Positions 1-7,419 of a stretch of DNA of 40,861 bases are shown here, one piece after another. The stretch is taken from NCBI GenBank assembly GCA_900553935.1, contig USFK01000001.1, positions 1-40,861 of the forward strand, in the 5' to 3' direction. Within the stretch, counting starts at the first letter, position 1; each line of letters begins with the position of its first letter. A program made the position numbers and the translations under genes. A model generated the notes under the pieces. The model searched no databases. It worked only from the letters and a program-made list of their open reading frames with translations, and was not told the origin of the DNA. The DNA comes from an uncultured Collinsella sp. (GTDB lineage Bacteria > Actinomycetota > Coriobacteriia > Coriobacteriales > Coriobacteriaceae).

Positions 1-1094
1 ATCTTCTTCTCCAGGTTGGCCGCGATGACCTTCAGCTGCCGGTCGTGCTGGAGCAGCTCCCGGGAGATGTTCAGGGACAGGTCGGGAGAGTCCACCACCC
101 CCCGGACGAAGCGGAAGTGCTCCGGCAGCAGGTCGGCGCACTTGTCCATGATGAGGACGCCGTTGGAGTACAGCTGCAGTCCCTTCTCGTACTCCTTGGT
201 GTAGTAGTCGAAGGGCGTGGCACCGGGGATGAACAGCAGCGCCTTGTAGGTGACGGCGCCCTCGGCGGACACGGCGATGACCTTTTGGGGGTCGGCGTAG
301 TCGTGGAACTTGTCCCGATAGAACTTGTTGTACTCCTCCGGCTTCACGCTGGACTTGCGCCGCTGCCAGATGGGCACCATGGAGTTCAGCGTCTCCTCTT
401 CCTGATACGTCTCGTACTCCGGCTTGTCGTCGGGGCTGCCCTCCTTCCGGCGGGTCTTGGAGACCTCCATTCGGATGGGGAAGCGGATGTAGTCGGAATA
501 CTTCCGCACCAGCTCCTGGAGCCGCCAGGACTCCAGGAACTCACTGTACTTCTCATCATCGGTGTCCGCCTTGATGTGCATGATGATGTCCGTGCCCACG
601 GCATCCCGCTCGCATTCGGTGATGGTGTAGCCGTCGGCGCCGGAGGACTGCCACATCCAGGCGGCGTCGGCGCCGTACTTCCTCGTCACCACGGTGATGT
701 GGTCCGCCACCATAAAGGCGGAGTAGAAGCCCACGCCGAACTGGCCGATCACGTCGGTGTCCTTGGCGTCGTCCCCCACCTCCTGCTTGAATTTGTAGGA
801 GCCGGAGGAGGCGATGACGCCCAGGTTGTTCTCCAGGTCCTCCTTGTCCATGCCGATGCCGTTGTCGGAGACGGTCAGAGTCCGGTGTTCCTTGTCCACC
901 TTGATCTCGATCTTGAAGTCCTTGCGGCTCATGCCCACGGCGTCATCCGTCAGGGCCTGGTAGCACAGCTTGTCACAGGCGTCGCTGGCATTGGAGATGA
1001 TCTCCCGGAGAAAGATCTCCTTGTGGGTGTAGATGGAGTTGACCATCAGGTCCAGCAGCCGCTTGGACTCCGCCTTGAATTGCCGTTTTGCCAT
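1..1094 (-). CDS. htpG: Molecular chaperone HtpG (Hsp90), 5' part; gene runs off the left edge
   Basis: Cytosolic ATP-dependent Hsp90 chaperone. The first ~364 codons are present; the C-terminus lies outside the window. It starts MAKRQFKAESKRLLDLM and shows the GHKL ATPase signatures in order: FLREIISNASDACDK (conserved Glu and Asn), SDNGIGM, and GQFGVGFYSAF (the ATP-lid glycines). The start of the middle domain follows, including NISRELLQ. Arg codons are often CGG and Gly codons often GGG, unlike genes beyond 3.4 kb, so this part looks like Oscillospiraceae DNA rather than Coriobacteriia. A possible -10 (TATACT on the minus strand, 1135-1140) lies ~40 bases upstream. No CIRCE element was seen. 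The family call is secure; the taxonomic reading is inference. Confidence 0.96.
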   Translation of the reverse strand, partial: MAKRQFKAESKRLLDLMVNSIYTHKEIFLREIISNASDACDKLCYQALTDDAVGMSRKDFKIEIKVDKEHRTLTVSDNGIGMDKEDLENNLGVIASSGSYKFKQEVGDDAKDTDVIGQFGVGFYSAFMVADHITVVTRKYGADAAWMWQSSGADGYTITECERDAVGTDIIMHIKADTDDEKYSEFLESWRLQELVRKYSDYIRFPIRMEVSKTRRKEGSPDDKPEYETYQEEETLNSMVPIWQRRKSSVKPEEYNKFYRDKFHDYADPQKVIAVSAEGAVTYKALLFIPGATPFDYYTKEYEKGLQLYSNGVLIMDKCADLLPEHFRFVRGVVDSPDLSLNISRELLQHDRQLKVIAANLEKK

Positions 1095-1194
1095 GATATT
1101 GCACTTCCTTTGGTGTTTTTTCTCAACAGAAATCAGTATAGCACTTTGAACAAAACAAATAAATGACCAATTTGTAAATTCCGCCCGCAAACGG

Positions 1195-1223
1195 TTGTGC
1201 GGCGGTGGGTTTGCGTGTAAAAT
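1195..1223 (+). promoter_or_regulatory. Candidate promoter for the zinc-ribbon membrane protein
   Basis: TTGTGC (1195-1200) and TAAAAT (1218-1223) are separated by 17 bases, a sigma-70-like arrangement about 50 bases upstream of the start at 1277. It diverges from htpG. Identified by eye only. Confidence 0.4.
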
Positions 1224-1276
1224 AATGACAGAATCACACCCTGCGGCAGGAGCCGCCGGAAAAGGAGTCCTTATCT

Positions 1277-1705
1277 ATGGGAGTCTTTCAAAAAATCGGG
1301 AACGCACTGGCCCGGCTCATGTACGGACGCAACGGCGTGGACCAGTTGAGCCTGGCCATTGTGGTGGGAAGTCTGGTTCTGGACCTCGTCTCCATGTTTG
1401 TGGCCCCCCATCATCTGTGGCTGGGGAATGCGCTGTACCTGGTGTCCATCGCCGCTTGGGCCTTCGCCCTGTTCCGCATCTTCTCCCGGAATCTCACCAA
1501 GCGCCGGAGCGAAAACCAGCGGTGGGTGAACTGGATGTGGCGGATGAAGAGCAGCCGCCAGAATGCCAAGGCCCGCCATGCGGACAAGGCCCACAAATAC
1601 TTCACCTGCAAGAACTGTAAAACCATCTGCCGGGTGCCGGTGGGCAAGGGGAAAATCGTCATCACCTGCCCCAAGTGCGGCGCCCAGATTCATGCCAGGA
1701 CGTAA
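1277..1705 (+). CDS. Small membrane protein with C-terminal zinc ribbon
   Basis: A 142-residue protein of unknown function. Two hydrophobic segments (about residues 20-40 and 48-68) predict a hairpin in the membrane. A very basic stretch follows (residues ~70-105, many Arg and Lys). The C-terminal zinc ribbon has CKNC at ~113-116 and CPKC at ~132-135, giving a four-Cys site. AAAGGAG lies just upstream of the ATG. The next gene starts 12 bases after the stop, so the two are probably co-transcribed. The ribbon may bind nucleic acid or a protein partner; nothing in the sequence says which. Codon use matches htpG. Confidence 0.75.
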   Translation: MGVFQKIGNALARLMYGRNGVDQLSLAIVVGSLVLDLVSMFVAPHHLWLGNALYLVSIAAWAFALFRIFSRNLTKRRSENQRWVNWMWRMKSSRQNAKARHADKAHKYFTCKNCKTICRVPVGKGKIVITCPKCGAQIHART

Positions 1706-1717
1706 GGGGCGGCGGAG

Positions 1718-2326
1718 ATGGCTGAAAGAGAAGCCCCGGGAGCGCCGGCGTTCCGCTTTGCCGCGCCAGCAGACAGCGCCGCCCTGCTGAAGATCTACGG
1801 AGAATACCTGGACACTCCCATCACCTTTGAGTGTGCGCTGCCCTCAGAGGCGGAATTTGCCGGACGCATCGCCGCCGTCGGCCGGGAGTATCCCTATCTC
1901 GTATGCCTGGAGAAGGGGCGGATCGTGGGCTATGCCTACGCCCACCGCCAGGCGGAGCGGGCCGCCTATCAGTGGAATGCGGAGCTGTCCGTCTATCTGG
2001 ACCGCTCATGCACCTCCCGGGGGCTGGGAAGGCGGCTGTACGGCGCCCTGATAGACATTCTGCGGCTGCAGGGCATCCGCACGGTCTACGGCTGCGTCAC
2101 CGTGCCCAATGAAAAGAGTGAGGGGCTCCACCAAGCCCTGGGCTTCCGGCGGCTGGGCACCTACCGCAGCACTGGGTACAAGTGCGGCGCCTGGCGGGAT
2201 GTGGCCTGGTTTGAAAAGCCCATCGCCCCCTACGATCAAAATCCGGAGCCGATCCGCCCCGTGGGAGACATCCCGGCTGAGGCTCTGGCCGCCATTTTAA
2301 AGCGTTATGAAGCGGAGCAGCCCTGA
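1718..2326 (+). CDS. GNAT-family N-acetyltransferase, phosphinothricin-acetyltransferase-like
   Basis: Transfers acetyl from acetyl-CoA to an amine substrate that cannot be named from sequence. The 202-residue protein has the PAT-type GNAT layout. An N-terminal acceptor loop contains TPITFEC (~32-38). The central strand has VGYAYAHRQAERAAYQWNAELSVYLD. The acetyl-CoA loop is the (R/Q)xxGxG/A variant SRGLGRRLYGALID, followed by VPNEKSEGLHQALGFRRLGTYRSTGYKCG, typical of the phosphinothricin/methionine-sulfoximine acetyltransferase branch. An extra ~30-residue tail follows. It sits 12 bases after the zinc-ribbon gene and ends at a strong terminator. Family call firm, substrate unknown. Confidence 0.85.
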   Translation: MAEREAPGAPAFRFAAPADSAALLKIYGEYLDTPITFECALPSEAEFAGRIAAVGREYPYLVCLEKGRIVGYAYAHRQAERAAYQWNAELSVYLDRSCTSRGLGRRLYGALIDILRLQGIRTVYGCVTVPNEKSEGLHQALGFRRLGTYRSTGYKCGAWRDVAWFEKPIAPYDQNPEPIRPVGDIPAEALAAILKRYEAEQP

Positions 2327-2336
2327 GCGGGACGCA

Positions 2337-2375
2337 GGAAAAGAGCGGAGCCTTTCGGCTCCGCTCTTTTTGACG
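2337..2375. terminator. Intrinsic terminator between convergent GNAT gene and ilvE
   Basis: Perfect 12-bp stem AAGAGCGGAGCC / GGCTCCGCTCTT with a TTTC loop (2341-2368), followed by a T run on the plus strand and preceded by A residues that give a T run on the minus strand. It can serve both genes. Confidence 0.85.
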
Positions 2376-2383
2376 ATGGGAAC

Positions 2384-3430
2384 TCAGCCCTTGCACACGG
2401 GGACGATCCAGCCCTTGGTGTCGGGCAGCTTGCCCCACTGGATGCCGGTGAGGGTGTCGTACAGCTTCTGCGTCAGCTCGCCGATCTTGCCGCCGCTGAT
2501 GAAGACCTTGTCGCCCTTCCAGTCCAGTTCCTTGACGGGGGAGACGACGGCGGCGGTGCCGGTGCCGAAGACCTCCTCCAGCTTGCCGTCGTGGCCGGCC
2601 TTCATGATGTCGGCGATGGCCACGTGCTCCTCGCAGACCTCATAGCCCCAGTCCTTCAGCAGTTCGATGATGGAGCGGCGGGTGACGCCGGGCAGCACCG
2701 TACCGGTGCAGGGGGCGGTGTAGATCTTGCCGTCGATCTTGAACATAATGTTCATGGAGCCGACCTCTTCCACATACTTCTTCTCCACGCCGTCCAGCCA
2801 CAGCACCTGGGCGAAGCCCTGCTGCTCGGCCATCTCGCCGGCCTTGATGGAGGCGGCGTAGTTGCCGCCGCACTTGGTGAAGCCGGTCAGGCCGGGCGCG
2901 GCGCGGATGTACTCGTCCTCCACGTAGATGCGGACGGGATCGATGCCCTCGGCATAGTAGGCGCCGGAGGGAGCGCAGATGACGCAGAACGTGTAGTTCC
3001 GGCTGGCGTGGACGCCCATGCCCACATCGGTGGCGAATACAAAGGGACGGATATACAGGGAGGCGCCGTCAGAATGGGGCACCCAGTCCTTGTCCACTTC
3101 CACCAGGGTCTTCACGGCCTGGACGAAGTCCTCCACAGGGATCTTGGGAATGCACATCCGGTCAGCGGAGTCCTGCATCCGCTGGCCGTTACAGTCGGGG
3201 CGGAACAGCTGGATGGTGTTGTCCGCGGTCCGGTAGGCCTTCAGGCCCTCAAAGACCTCCTGGCAGTAATGGAAGATGCCACCGCACTCGGAGACATGCA
3301 GGGTGTGGTCGGTGGTCAGACCACCCTCGTCCCACTCGCCATCCTTCCAATGAGCCTCGTAGCTGTAATCGGTCTTCATGTAGCCAAAGCCGAGGCTACC
3401 CCAATCGATATCCTTCTTCTCGACAGTCAT
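2384..3430 (-). CDS. ilvE: Branched-chain amino acid aminotransferase
   Basis: PLP-dependent fold-type IV transaminase for the last step of Leu, Ile and Val synthesis and the first step of their breakdown. It has 348 residues, the usual size of the eukaryote-like IlvE branch. Landmarks in order: VFEGLKAYR near residue 65, ASLYIRPFVFATD, FTKCGGNYAASIKAG (the PLP lysine lies in this segment or just after it), VEEVGSMNIMF and TGTVLPGVTRRSI. The ATG at 3430 is preceded by AAGGAGCGACAT. A longer in-frame extension to 3580 has no ribosome site and an Arg-rich non-conserved sequence, so it was rejected. Codon use changes along the gene: the first ~60 codons favour GAT and GGT, later ones CGG, GAC and GTG (see findings). 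A palindrome shared with two other loci lies ~190 bases upstream. Confidence 0.95.
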   Translation of the reverse strand: MTVEKKDIDWGSLGFGYMKTDYSYEAHWKDGEWDEGGLTTDHTLHVSECGGIFHYCQEVFEGLKAYRTADNTIQLFRPDCNGQRMQDSADRMCIPKIPVEDFVQAVKTLVEVDKDWVPHSDGASLYIRPFVFATDVGMGVHASRNYTFCVICAPSGAYYAEGIDPVRIYVEDEYIRAAPGLTGFTKCGGNYAASIKAGEMAEQQGFAQVLWLDGVEKKYVEEVGSMNIMFKIDGKIYTAPCTGTVLPGVTRRSIIELLKDWGYEVCEEHVAIADIMKAGHDGKLEEVFGTGTAAVVSPVKELDWKGDKVFISGGKIGELTQKLYDTLTGIQWGKLPDTKGWIVPVCKG

Positions 3431-3583
3431 ATGTCGCTCCTTACATACACAGTTGCATACTCGCGAACCCGCACGCAAGGACCGGGGCCGACCGCGTCGC
3501 AACGTCACACGCCCGGAGCGTAGAGCCGGACGGGACACGCGGACGACATCGAAGCCGATGACACGTCGATTCGCATGCACGAG

Positions 3584-3589
3584 ATTGTA
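3584..3589 (-). promoter_or_regulatory. Candidate -10 element for ilvE
   Basis: On the minus strand GGAGTACAAT has TACAAT as a -10; the 17-base-spaced -35 is poor (TTTTAT). The transcript would start ~150 bases upstream of ilvE. A poor -35 fits a promoter that depends on an activator. The same TGAGTACAAT string occurs before glmS (17083-17088). Confidence 0.35.
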
Positions 3590-3619
3590 CTCCGCACACG
3601 CATCGGATAAAACGTTTTT

Positions 3620-3636
3620 CTTTAACTAACTAAAGT
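3620..3636. promoter_or_regulatory. Candidate operator upstream of ilvE, shared palindrome copy 1
   Basis: On the minus strand ACTTTAGTTAGTTAAAG: arms CTTTA and TAAAG around GTTAGT. The same palindrome occurs at 35906-35925 (amino-acid ABC operon) and 40738-40755 (cstA). It lies just upstream of GATAAAACGTTT (3606-3617), which recurs before the nitroreductase. Confidence 0.55.
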
Positions 3637-3659
3637 ATTTTCATTTGACCGAAGCTAGA

Positions 3660-3691
3660 GAGGCCCGCCACCGTAATCGGTGACGGGCCTC
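3660..3691 (-). terminator. GC-rich hairpin downstream of dedA
   Basis: GAGGCCCGCCACCG / CGGTGACGGGCCTC with loop TAAT, about 30 bases after the dedA stop. The T tract is weak on both strands (minus side TCTAGCTT), so termination is probable but not textbook. Confidence 0.5.
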
Positions 3692-3719
3692 AACGGCACG
3701 GTTTGCGCGCTAGCTCGAG

Positions 3720-4367
3720 CTACGCGTTCTGTTTGCCCAGTTTTGCCTTAACCAGGCCGACCACGGTCGGGATAATCGACACGGCGACGATGCCGATAAT
3801 CAGCAGCTCAAAGTGCTCCTGCACAAAGGGGATGCCGCCAAAGAAATAGCCCAGCAGCGTAAAGACCGTCGACCAGGTAATGCCGCCCAGCACGTTATAG
3901 ATGACAAAATTGCGCCAATGCATGCCGCCCATACCGGCGATGAAGGGCACAAAGGTGCGGATAAACGGGAAGAAGCGACCCAGGAAGATGGCCAGGTGAC
4001 CCCACTTGTCCAGGAAGTCCTCGGACTTTTTGATGCGCTCGGGCGTCATGGCCTTGACCTTGCCCGAGGCGATGATTTTGCGGCCAAAGAAGTGGCCGAT
4101 CATAAAGTTGCACTGATCGCCCAGGATGGCTGCGGCCCATGCGACGGCCAGCAGGGCCACGATGTTAAAGCCGCCGTTGTGGGCAAAGAAGCCCGAGGCA
4201 AACAGCAGCGAATCGCCGGGAAGGAACGGGAAGAACACCACGCCCGTCTCGATAAAGATGATCAGGAACACGCAGCCGTAGGCCATGAGCGGGCCAGCGG
4301 CGATCCAGCTGGCGATCGCAGTGCGCGGGTCCTTGAGCAGCTCAGCGATAAAATTGATGAAACCCAT
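3720..4367 (-). CDS. DedA family membrane protein
   Basis: Polytopic inner-membrane protein of the DedA/SNARE-associated (VTT) family. Relatives act in envelope homeostasis, proton-motive-force maintenance or undecaprenyl-phosphate recycling. 215 residues. Family landmarks: FIETGVVFFPFLPGDSLLF (re-entrant loop with ExG and the FLPGDS motif), GDQCNFMIGHFFGRK, and GRFFPFIRTFVPFIAGMGGM (the conserved RFxPxxRTxxPxxAG motif). The chosen ATG at 4367 (MGFINF) is preceded by GAGAGG; an upstream in-frame start at 4436 adds a non-conserved stretch. Divergent from cysE. Which DedA function applies cannot be told from the sequence. Confidence 0.9.
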   Translation of the reverse strand: MGFINFIAELLKDPRTAIASWIAAGPLMAYGCVFLIIFIETGVVFFPFLPGDSLLFASGFFAHNGGFNIVALLAVAWAAAILGDQCNFMIGHFFGRKIIASGKVKAMTPERIKKSEDFLDKWGHLAIFLGRFFPFIRTFVPFIAGMGGMHWRNFVIYNVLGGITWSTVFTLLGYFFGGIPFVQEHFELLIIGIVAVSIIPTVVGLVKAKLGKQNA

Positions 4368-4591
4368 GAAGTAAAACCTCTCAGTTGTGGGCGCGGACAC
4401 GTCCAAGTTGACCAGTATACGGTTGCGGCGCGGCAACGCACACGACCTTACAAAAGCGTGACTTCATTACCAGCAAGTTTGCATAATTGACACCTGTCGC
4501 GCAAAGCCGAGCAAGATTGCTCTTCCTAATCCCTAGCGAATCGCTATACTTTATTGAATTGCATTGTCGCGGCGCTAAGGGAGGGCGGCCG

Positions 4592-5296
4592 GTGAGCTTT
4601 ATCAATACCATTCGCGAGGACATCAAGACCGTCCAGGCACAGGACCCCGCCGCGCAAAACGGCCTAGTCATCTTCCTTTCTTACCCCGGCCTGCACGCCA
4701 AGTGGAACCACGTGCCCGAGCACTGGCTGTGGGAACATGGACATCGCTCGCTCGCCCGCGTGCTCTCGCAAATCACCCGCCATATCACTGGCGTCGAGAT
4801 TCATCCTGCCGCACAGATCGGCAAGCATTTCTTTATCGACCACGCCATGGGCGTTGTCATCGGCGAAACCGCCATTGTGGGCGACAACTGCGTGCTCTAT
4901 CAGGGCGTCACACTTGGCGGCACCGGCAACGAGACCGGCAAGCGCCACCCCACCCTGGGCAACAACGTCACCGTGGGCACAGGCGCCAAGGTGCTCGGCA
5001 ACATTCGCATTGGCAACAACGTCAAAATCGGCGGCAACTCGGTCGTCGTCAAGGACGTACCCGACAACTGCACCGTCGTGGGCGTGCCGGGCCGCGTCAT
5101 CAAGCGCAACGGCTGCCGCGTATTCGAGGAAAGCTTCGACGCCAAGCAGCACCGCGAATACATGCCCGACGATGCCGCCGAGCAGAGTGCCCTCAACCGC
5201 CAGGGCATCACCGAGAATGCCCGCCGCGTCAAGGAACTCGAGCGAGAGGTGGCCGAGCTCAAGGCCCTCGTCACCAAGCTCGTGGACGAGCGCTAG
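4592..5296 (+). CDS. cysE: Serine O-acetyltransferase
   Basis: Makes O-acetylserine from serine and acetyl-CoA, the committed step of cysteine synthesis. Reading from the GTG at 4592 (ribosome site AAGGGAGG at 4578-4585) gives 234 residues of the short EpsC/CysE type. It has the left-handed beta-helix hexapeptide repeats, the catalytic His in FFIDHAMGVVIGETAIVGD, the GVTLGGTGNETGKRHPTLGNNV block with the second conserved His, and GGNSVVVKDVPDNCTVVGVPG closing the helix. An added C-terminal ~45 residues is charged and likely a coiled coil (VKELEREVAELKALVTKLV), which could be a trimerisation or partner-binding tail. No cysK lies nearby. Confidence 0.95.
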   Translation: MSFINTIREDIKTVQAQDPAAQNGLVIFLSYPGLHAKWNHVPEHWLWEHGHRSLARVLSQITRHITGVEIHPAAQIGKHFFIDHAMGVVIGETAIVGDNCVLYQGVTLGGTGNETGKRHPTLGNNVTVGTGAKVLGNIRIGNNVKIGGNSVVVKDVPDNCTVVGVPGRVIKRNGCRVFEESFDAKQHREYMPDDAAEQSALNRQGITENARRVKELEREVAELKALVTKLVDER

Positions 5297-5332
5297 AGGC
5301 GGACGGCCACCGACAACATTGACGCCAACGCA

Positions 5333-5373
5333 AAGGCGCGCCAGGGAATCCATCCCCGGCACGCCTTATTTCT
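5333..5373 (+). terminator. Terminator of cysE
   Basis: Imperfect 15-base arms AAGGCGCGCCAGGGA / TCCCCGGCACGCCTT (two mismatches), loop ATCCA, followed by ATTTCT. It lies 36 bases after the cysE stop. Confidence 0.7.
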
Positions 5374-5375
5374 GA

Positions 5376-5405
5376 TGTGACATGCGGGACTGTCCCTTTG
5401 TCACA
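5376..5405 (-). repeat. GGGACAG-core hairpin, copy A (TGTGACA stem)
   Basis: On the minus strand: arm TGTGACA, core AAGGGACAG, then TCCCGCA, arm TGTCACA. The repeat begins one base beyond the stop codon of the ABC exporter gene that ends at 5406. It shares the AAGGGACAG core with copies at 15045, 17162, 17401, 17462 and 22038, but has a different stem. Confidence 0.7.
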
Positions 5406-7418
5406 TTATGCGAATTGGCTCAGGTAGAGGTCGGCGTAGGCGCCCTCGGCAGCCAGCAGCTCCTTGTGCGTTCCCTGCTCGATAATGTTGCCGTGATCCA
5501 TAACCAAGATCAGGTCGGCATCCACAATCGTCGACAGGCGATGCGCGATCACAAAGCTCGTGCGGCCGCGCATGAGCGCGTCCATGGCGCGGCCGATGGC
5601 AAGCTCGGTGCGCGTATCCACGCTTGAGGTCGCCTCATCCAGAATGAGAATCGCCGGGTTGTTGAGCAGCACGCGCGCAATGGTCAGCAGCTGACGCTGG
5701 CCTTGGCTGATGCTTTCGGCATCATTGGCCACGCGCGTGTCGTAGCCCTGCGGCATGGTGCGCACAAAGAAGTCGACCTGCGCGGCGCGGGCGGCAGCCA
5801 CGATCTCGTCGCGCGTTGCCTCGGGGCAGCCGTAGGCGATGTTTTCGGCAATCGTGCCGTCGAACAGCCAGGCGTCCTGCAGCACCATGCCAAACTGCTG
5901 ACGTAGCTCACCGCGGTTCATGAGGCGCGTATCCACACCGTCGAGCGTAATGCGGCCGCCGTCAATCTCGTAGAAGCGCATGAGCAGGTTGATGAGCGTG
6001 GTCTTACCCGCACCCGTGGTTCCCACCACCGCAATCTTCTGACCCGGTTCGGCGGTAAACGACACGTCGCGCATGAGCGGCTTTTCGGGCGTGTAGCCAA
6101 AGCGCACATGCTCAAAAGCGACGCGGCCCTCCACGCGACCCGGCAGATTGGCAGCCTCGCTCGGCTGCGGATCGGCCTCCATCTCGGGCTCATCGAGCAG
6201 GTCGAACACGCGCTCCGCACTCGCCAGCGCGCCCTGCAGCGAGTTGAAAGTGAACGACAGCTGCGTCATGGGTTCGGACGCCTCGTAGATAAACTGGAAG
6301 AACGCCTGGAACACGCCGACGGTCATGTGACCGGCGACCAGCATGCTGCAGCCCACGAGCGCAATCACGATCTGCGCCAGGCGACCAATAAAGCGAACCG
6401 CGGGTCCGACGGCGTTGATCATAAAGTCGGCCTTGGTGCTCACGCGGGCCAGCTCGCCCGAGGCCTCGTGCACCTCGGCAGAGCTCTGGTGCTCGCGATT
6501 GAATGCGCGAATCACCAAACGGCCCGAATAGCCTTCCTCGACCGCGCTCGTGATTTTGGACACCCATTCCTGACGCTCGCCCGTCACATCATGCGTACGG
6601 CGCGAAACCACCTTGGTCACCAGCAGCGATACCGCCGTAAAGCCCAAAAAGACCAACGTGAGCTTGACGCTATAGACGAACATCATGATGATGGCACCCG
6701 TCACGGTACCGATCGATACCAGCAGCTGCAGCAATCCGCGCTGCATACTCTCGGACATCTTGTCCAAGTCGTTGGTCGCACGGCTGACCACCTCACCGGG
6801 GCGATGCGCGTCAAAGTAGGCGAGCGGCAGGCGGCTGAGCTTTTGCGCGATGCGGTTGCGCAGACGCAGGTTGAGTCGCTCGGCCACACTCGACATCAAA
6901 AAGCTCTGCAACGCATAGAACGACCCGGCAGCCGTCCAGATCAAGAAGTAGACAAAGATGGTCTTGCCGCAGTTCTCCCAGGTGATGTTGAAGGTGGTTC
7001 CGTTGGCAAACGCCACCTGCATATGCCCCCACAGCTCGTCGATGACGTGAGCGCTGTACGCCGGCGCGGCGGTGTTAAAGATGACGTAGAACACGATGCT
7101 CGCAAACACGATGTAAAAGCGCCAATGGTCGCCGGCGGCCTCGCCCCACAAGCGGCGCACCGTCGCCCAGGTATCCCGGGGCGTCTCGTCCTCGTCTTCG
7201 TCGTCCACGTCGCGCATACGTTCTGCCTCGGCACGGGCACGTTCGTCCTCGGCACGCTCGTTTTCCTCGTACAGCGCCTGGCGACGAGCCTCGCGCTCGG
7301 CCGCGGCCCTGGCGGCATCATCCAGCTCGGTCGACGCGGCAGCCTGCTCGACCGCTTCGACCGCGTCCACAACGACGGCATCGATAGCGTCGCTGCGCTT
7401 CTTGAGCTCCCCGGTCAT
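5406..7418 (-). CDS. ABC exporter subunit with consensus ATPase site (heterodimeric multidrug type)
   Basis: Fused membrane-ATPase half-transporter of 670 residues. An unusual N-terminal ~85 residues is acidic and Ala/Glu/Arg-rich with a run of Asp/Glu, probably helical and cytoplasmic. Six membrane segments span ~110-380. The nucleotide-binding domain has Walker A GTTGAGKTT (~463-471), signature ISQGQRQ (LSGGQ variant, ~565) and Walker B ILILDEATSSVD with catalytic Glu (~592). The ATG at 7418 lies one base after the previous gene's stop, and its ribosome site GGGAGG overlaps that stop, so translation is coupled. With the 7420-9156 product it forms an LmrCD/TM287-288-type heterodimer: this subunit supplies the normal Walker B, the partner the degenerate one. 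Likely drug or peptide efflux; substrate unknown. Confidence 0.92.
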   Translation of the reverse strand: MTGELKKRSDAIDAVVVDAVEAVEQAAASTELDDAARAAAEREARRQALYEENERAEDERARAEAERMRDVDDEDEDETPRDTWATVRRLWGEAAGDHWRFYIVFASIVFYVIFNTAAPAYSAHVIDELWGHMQVAFANGTTFNITWENCGKTIFVYFLIWTAAGSFYALQSFLMSSVAERLNLRLRNRIAQKLSRLPLAYFDAHRPGEVVSRATNDLDKMSESMQRGLLQLLVSIGTVTGAIIMMFVYSVKLTLVFLGFTAVSLLVTKVVSRRTHDVTGERQEWVSKITSAVEEGYSGRLVIRAFNREHQSSAEVHEASGELARVSTKADFMINAVGPAVRFIGRLAQIVIALVGCSMLVAGHMTVGVFQAFFQFIYEASEPMTQLSFTFNSLQGALASAERVFDLLDEPEMEADPQPSEAANLPGRVEGRVAFEHVRFGYTPEKPLMRDVSFTAEPGQKIAVVGTTGAGKTTLINLLMRFYEIDGGRITLDGVDTRLMNRGELRQQFGMVLQDAWLFDGTIAENIAYGCPEATRDEIVAAARAAQVDFFVRTMPQGYDTRVANDAESISQGQRQLLTIARVLLNNPAILILDEATSSVDTRTELAIGRAMDALMRGRTSFVIAHRLSTIVDADLILVMDHGNIIEQGTHKELLAAEGAYADLYLSQFA

Positions 7419-7419
7419 G

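Noticed and set aside
1095..1160. CIRCE heat-shock operator before htpG
   Set aside because: TAGCACTTT resembles one CIRCE half, but no GAGTGCTAA partner follows.
45..1166. 373-codon plus-strand frame opposite htpG
   Set aside because: The minus strand encodes clear Hsp90 motifs; the plus frame is Val/Leu/Gly/His-rich shadow sequence.
3431..3580. In-frame N-terminal extension of ilvE
   Set aside because: Arg-rich, no ribosome site, contains the likely promoter -10 nearby; the ATG at 3430 has AAGGAG.
3431..3620. Leader peptide and attenuator in front of ilvE, by analogy with cstA
   Set aside because: No Ile/Val/Leu-run ORF and no intrinsic terminator were found in the ilvE leader.
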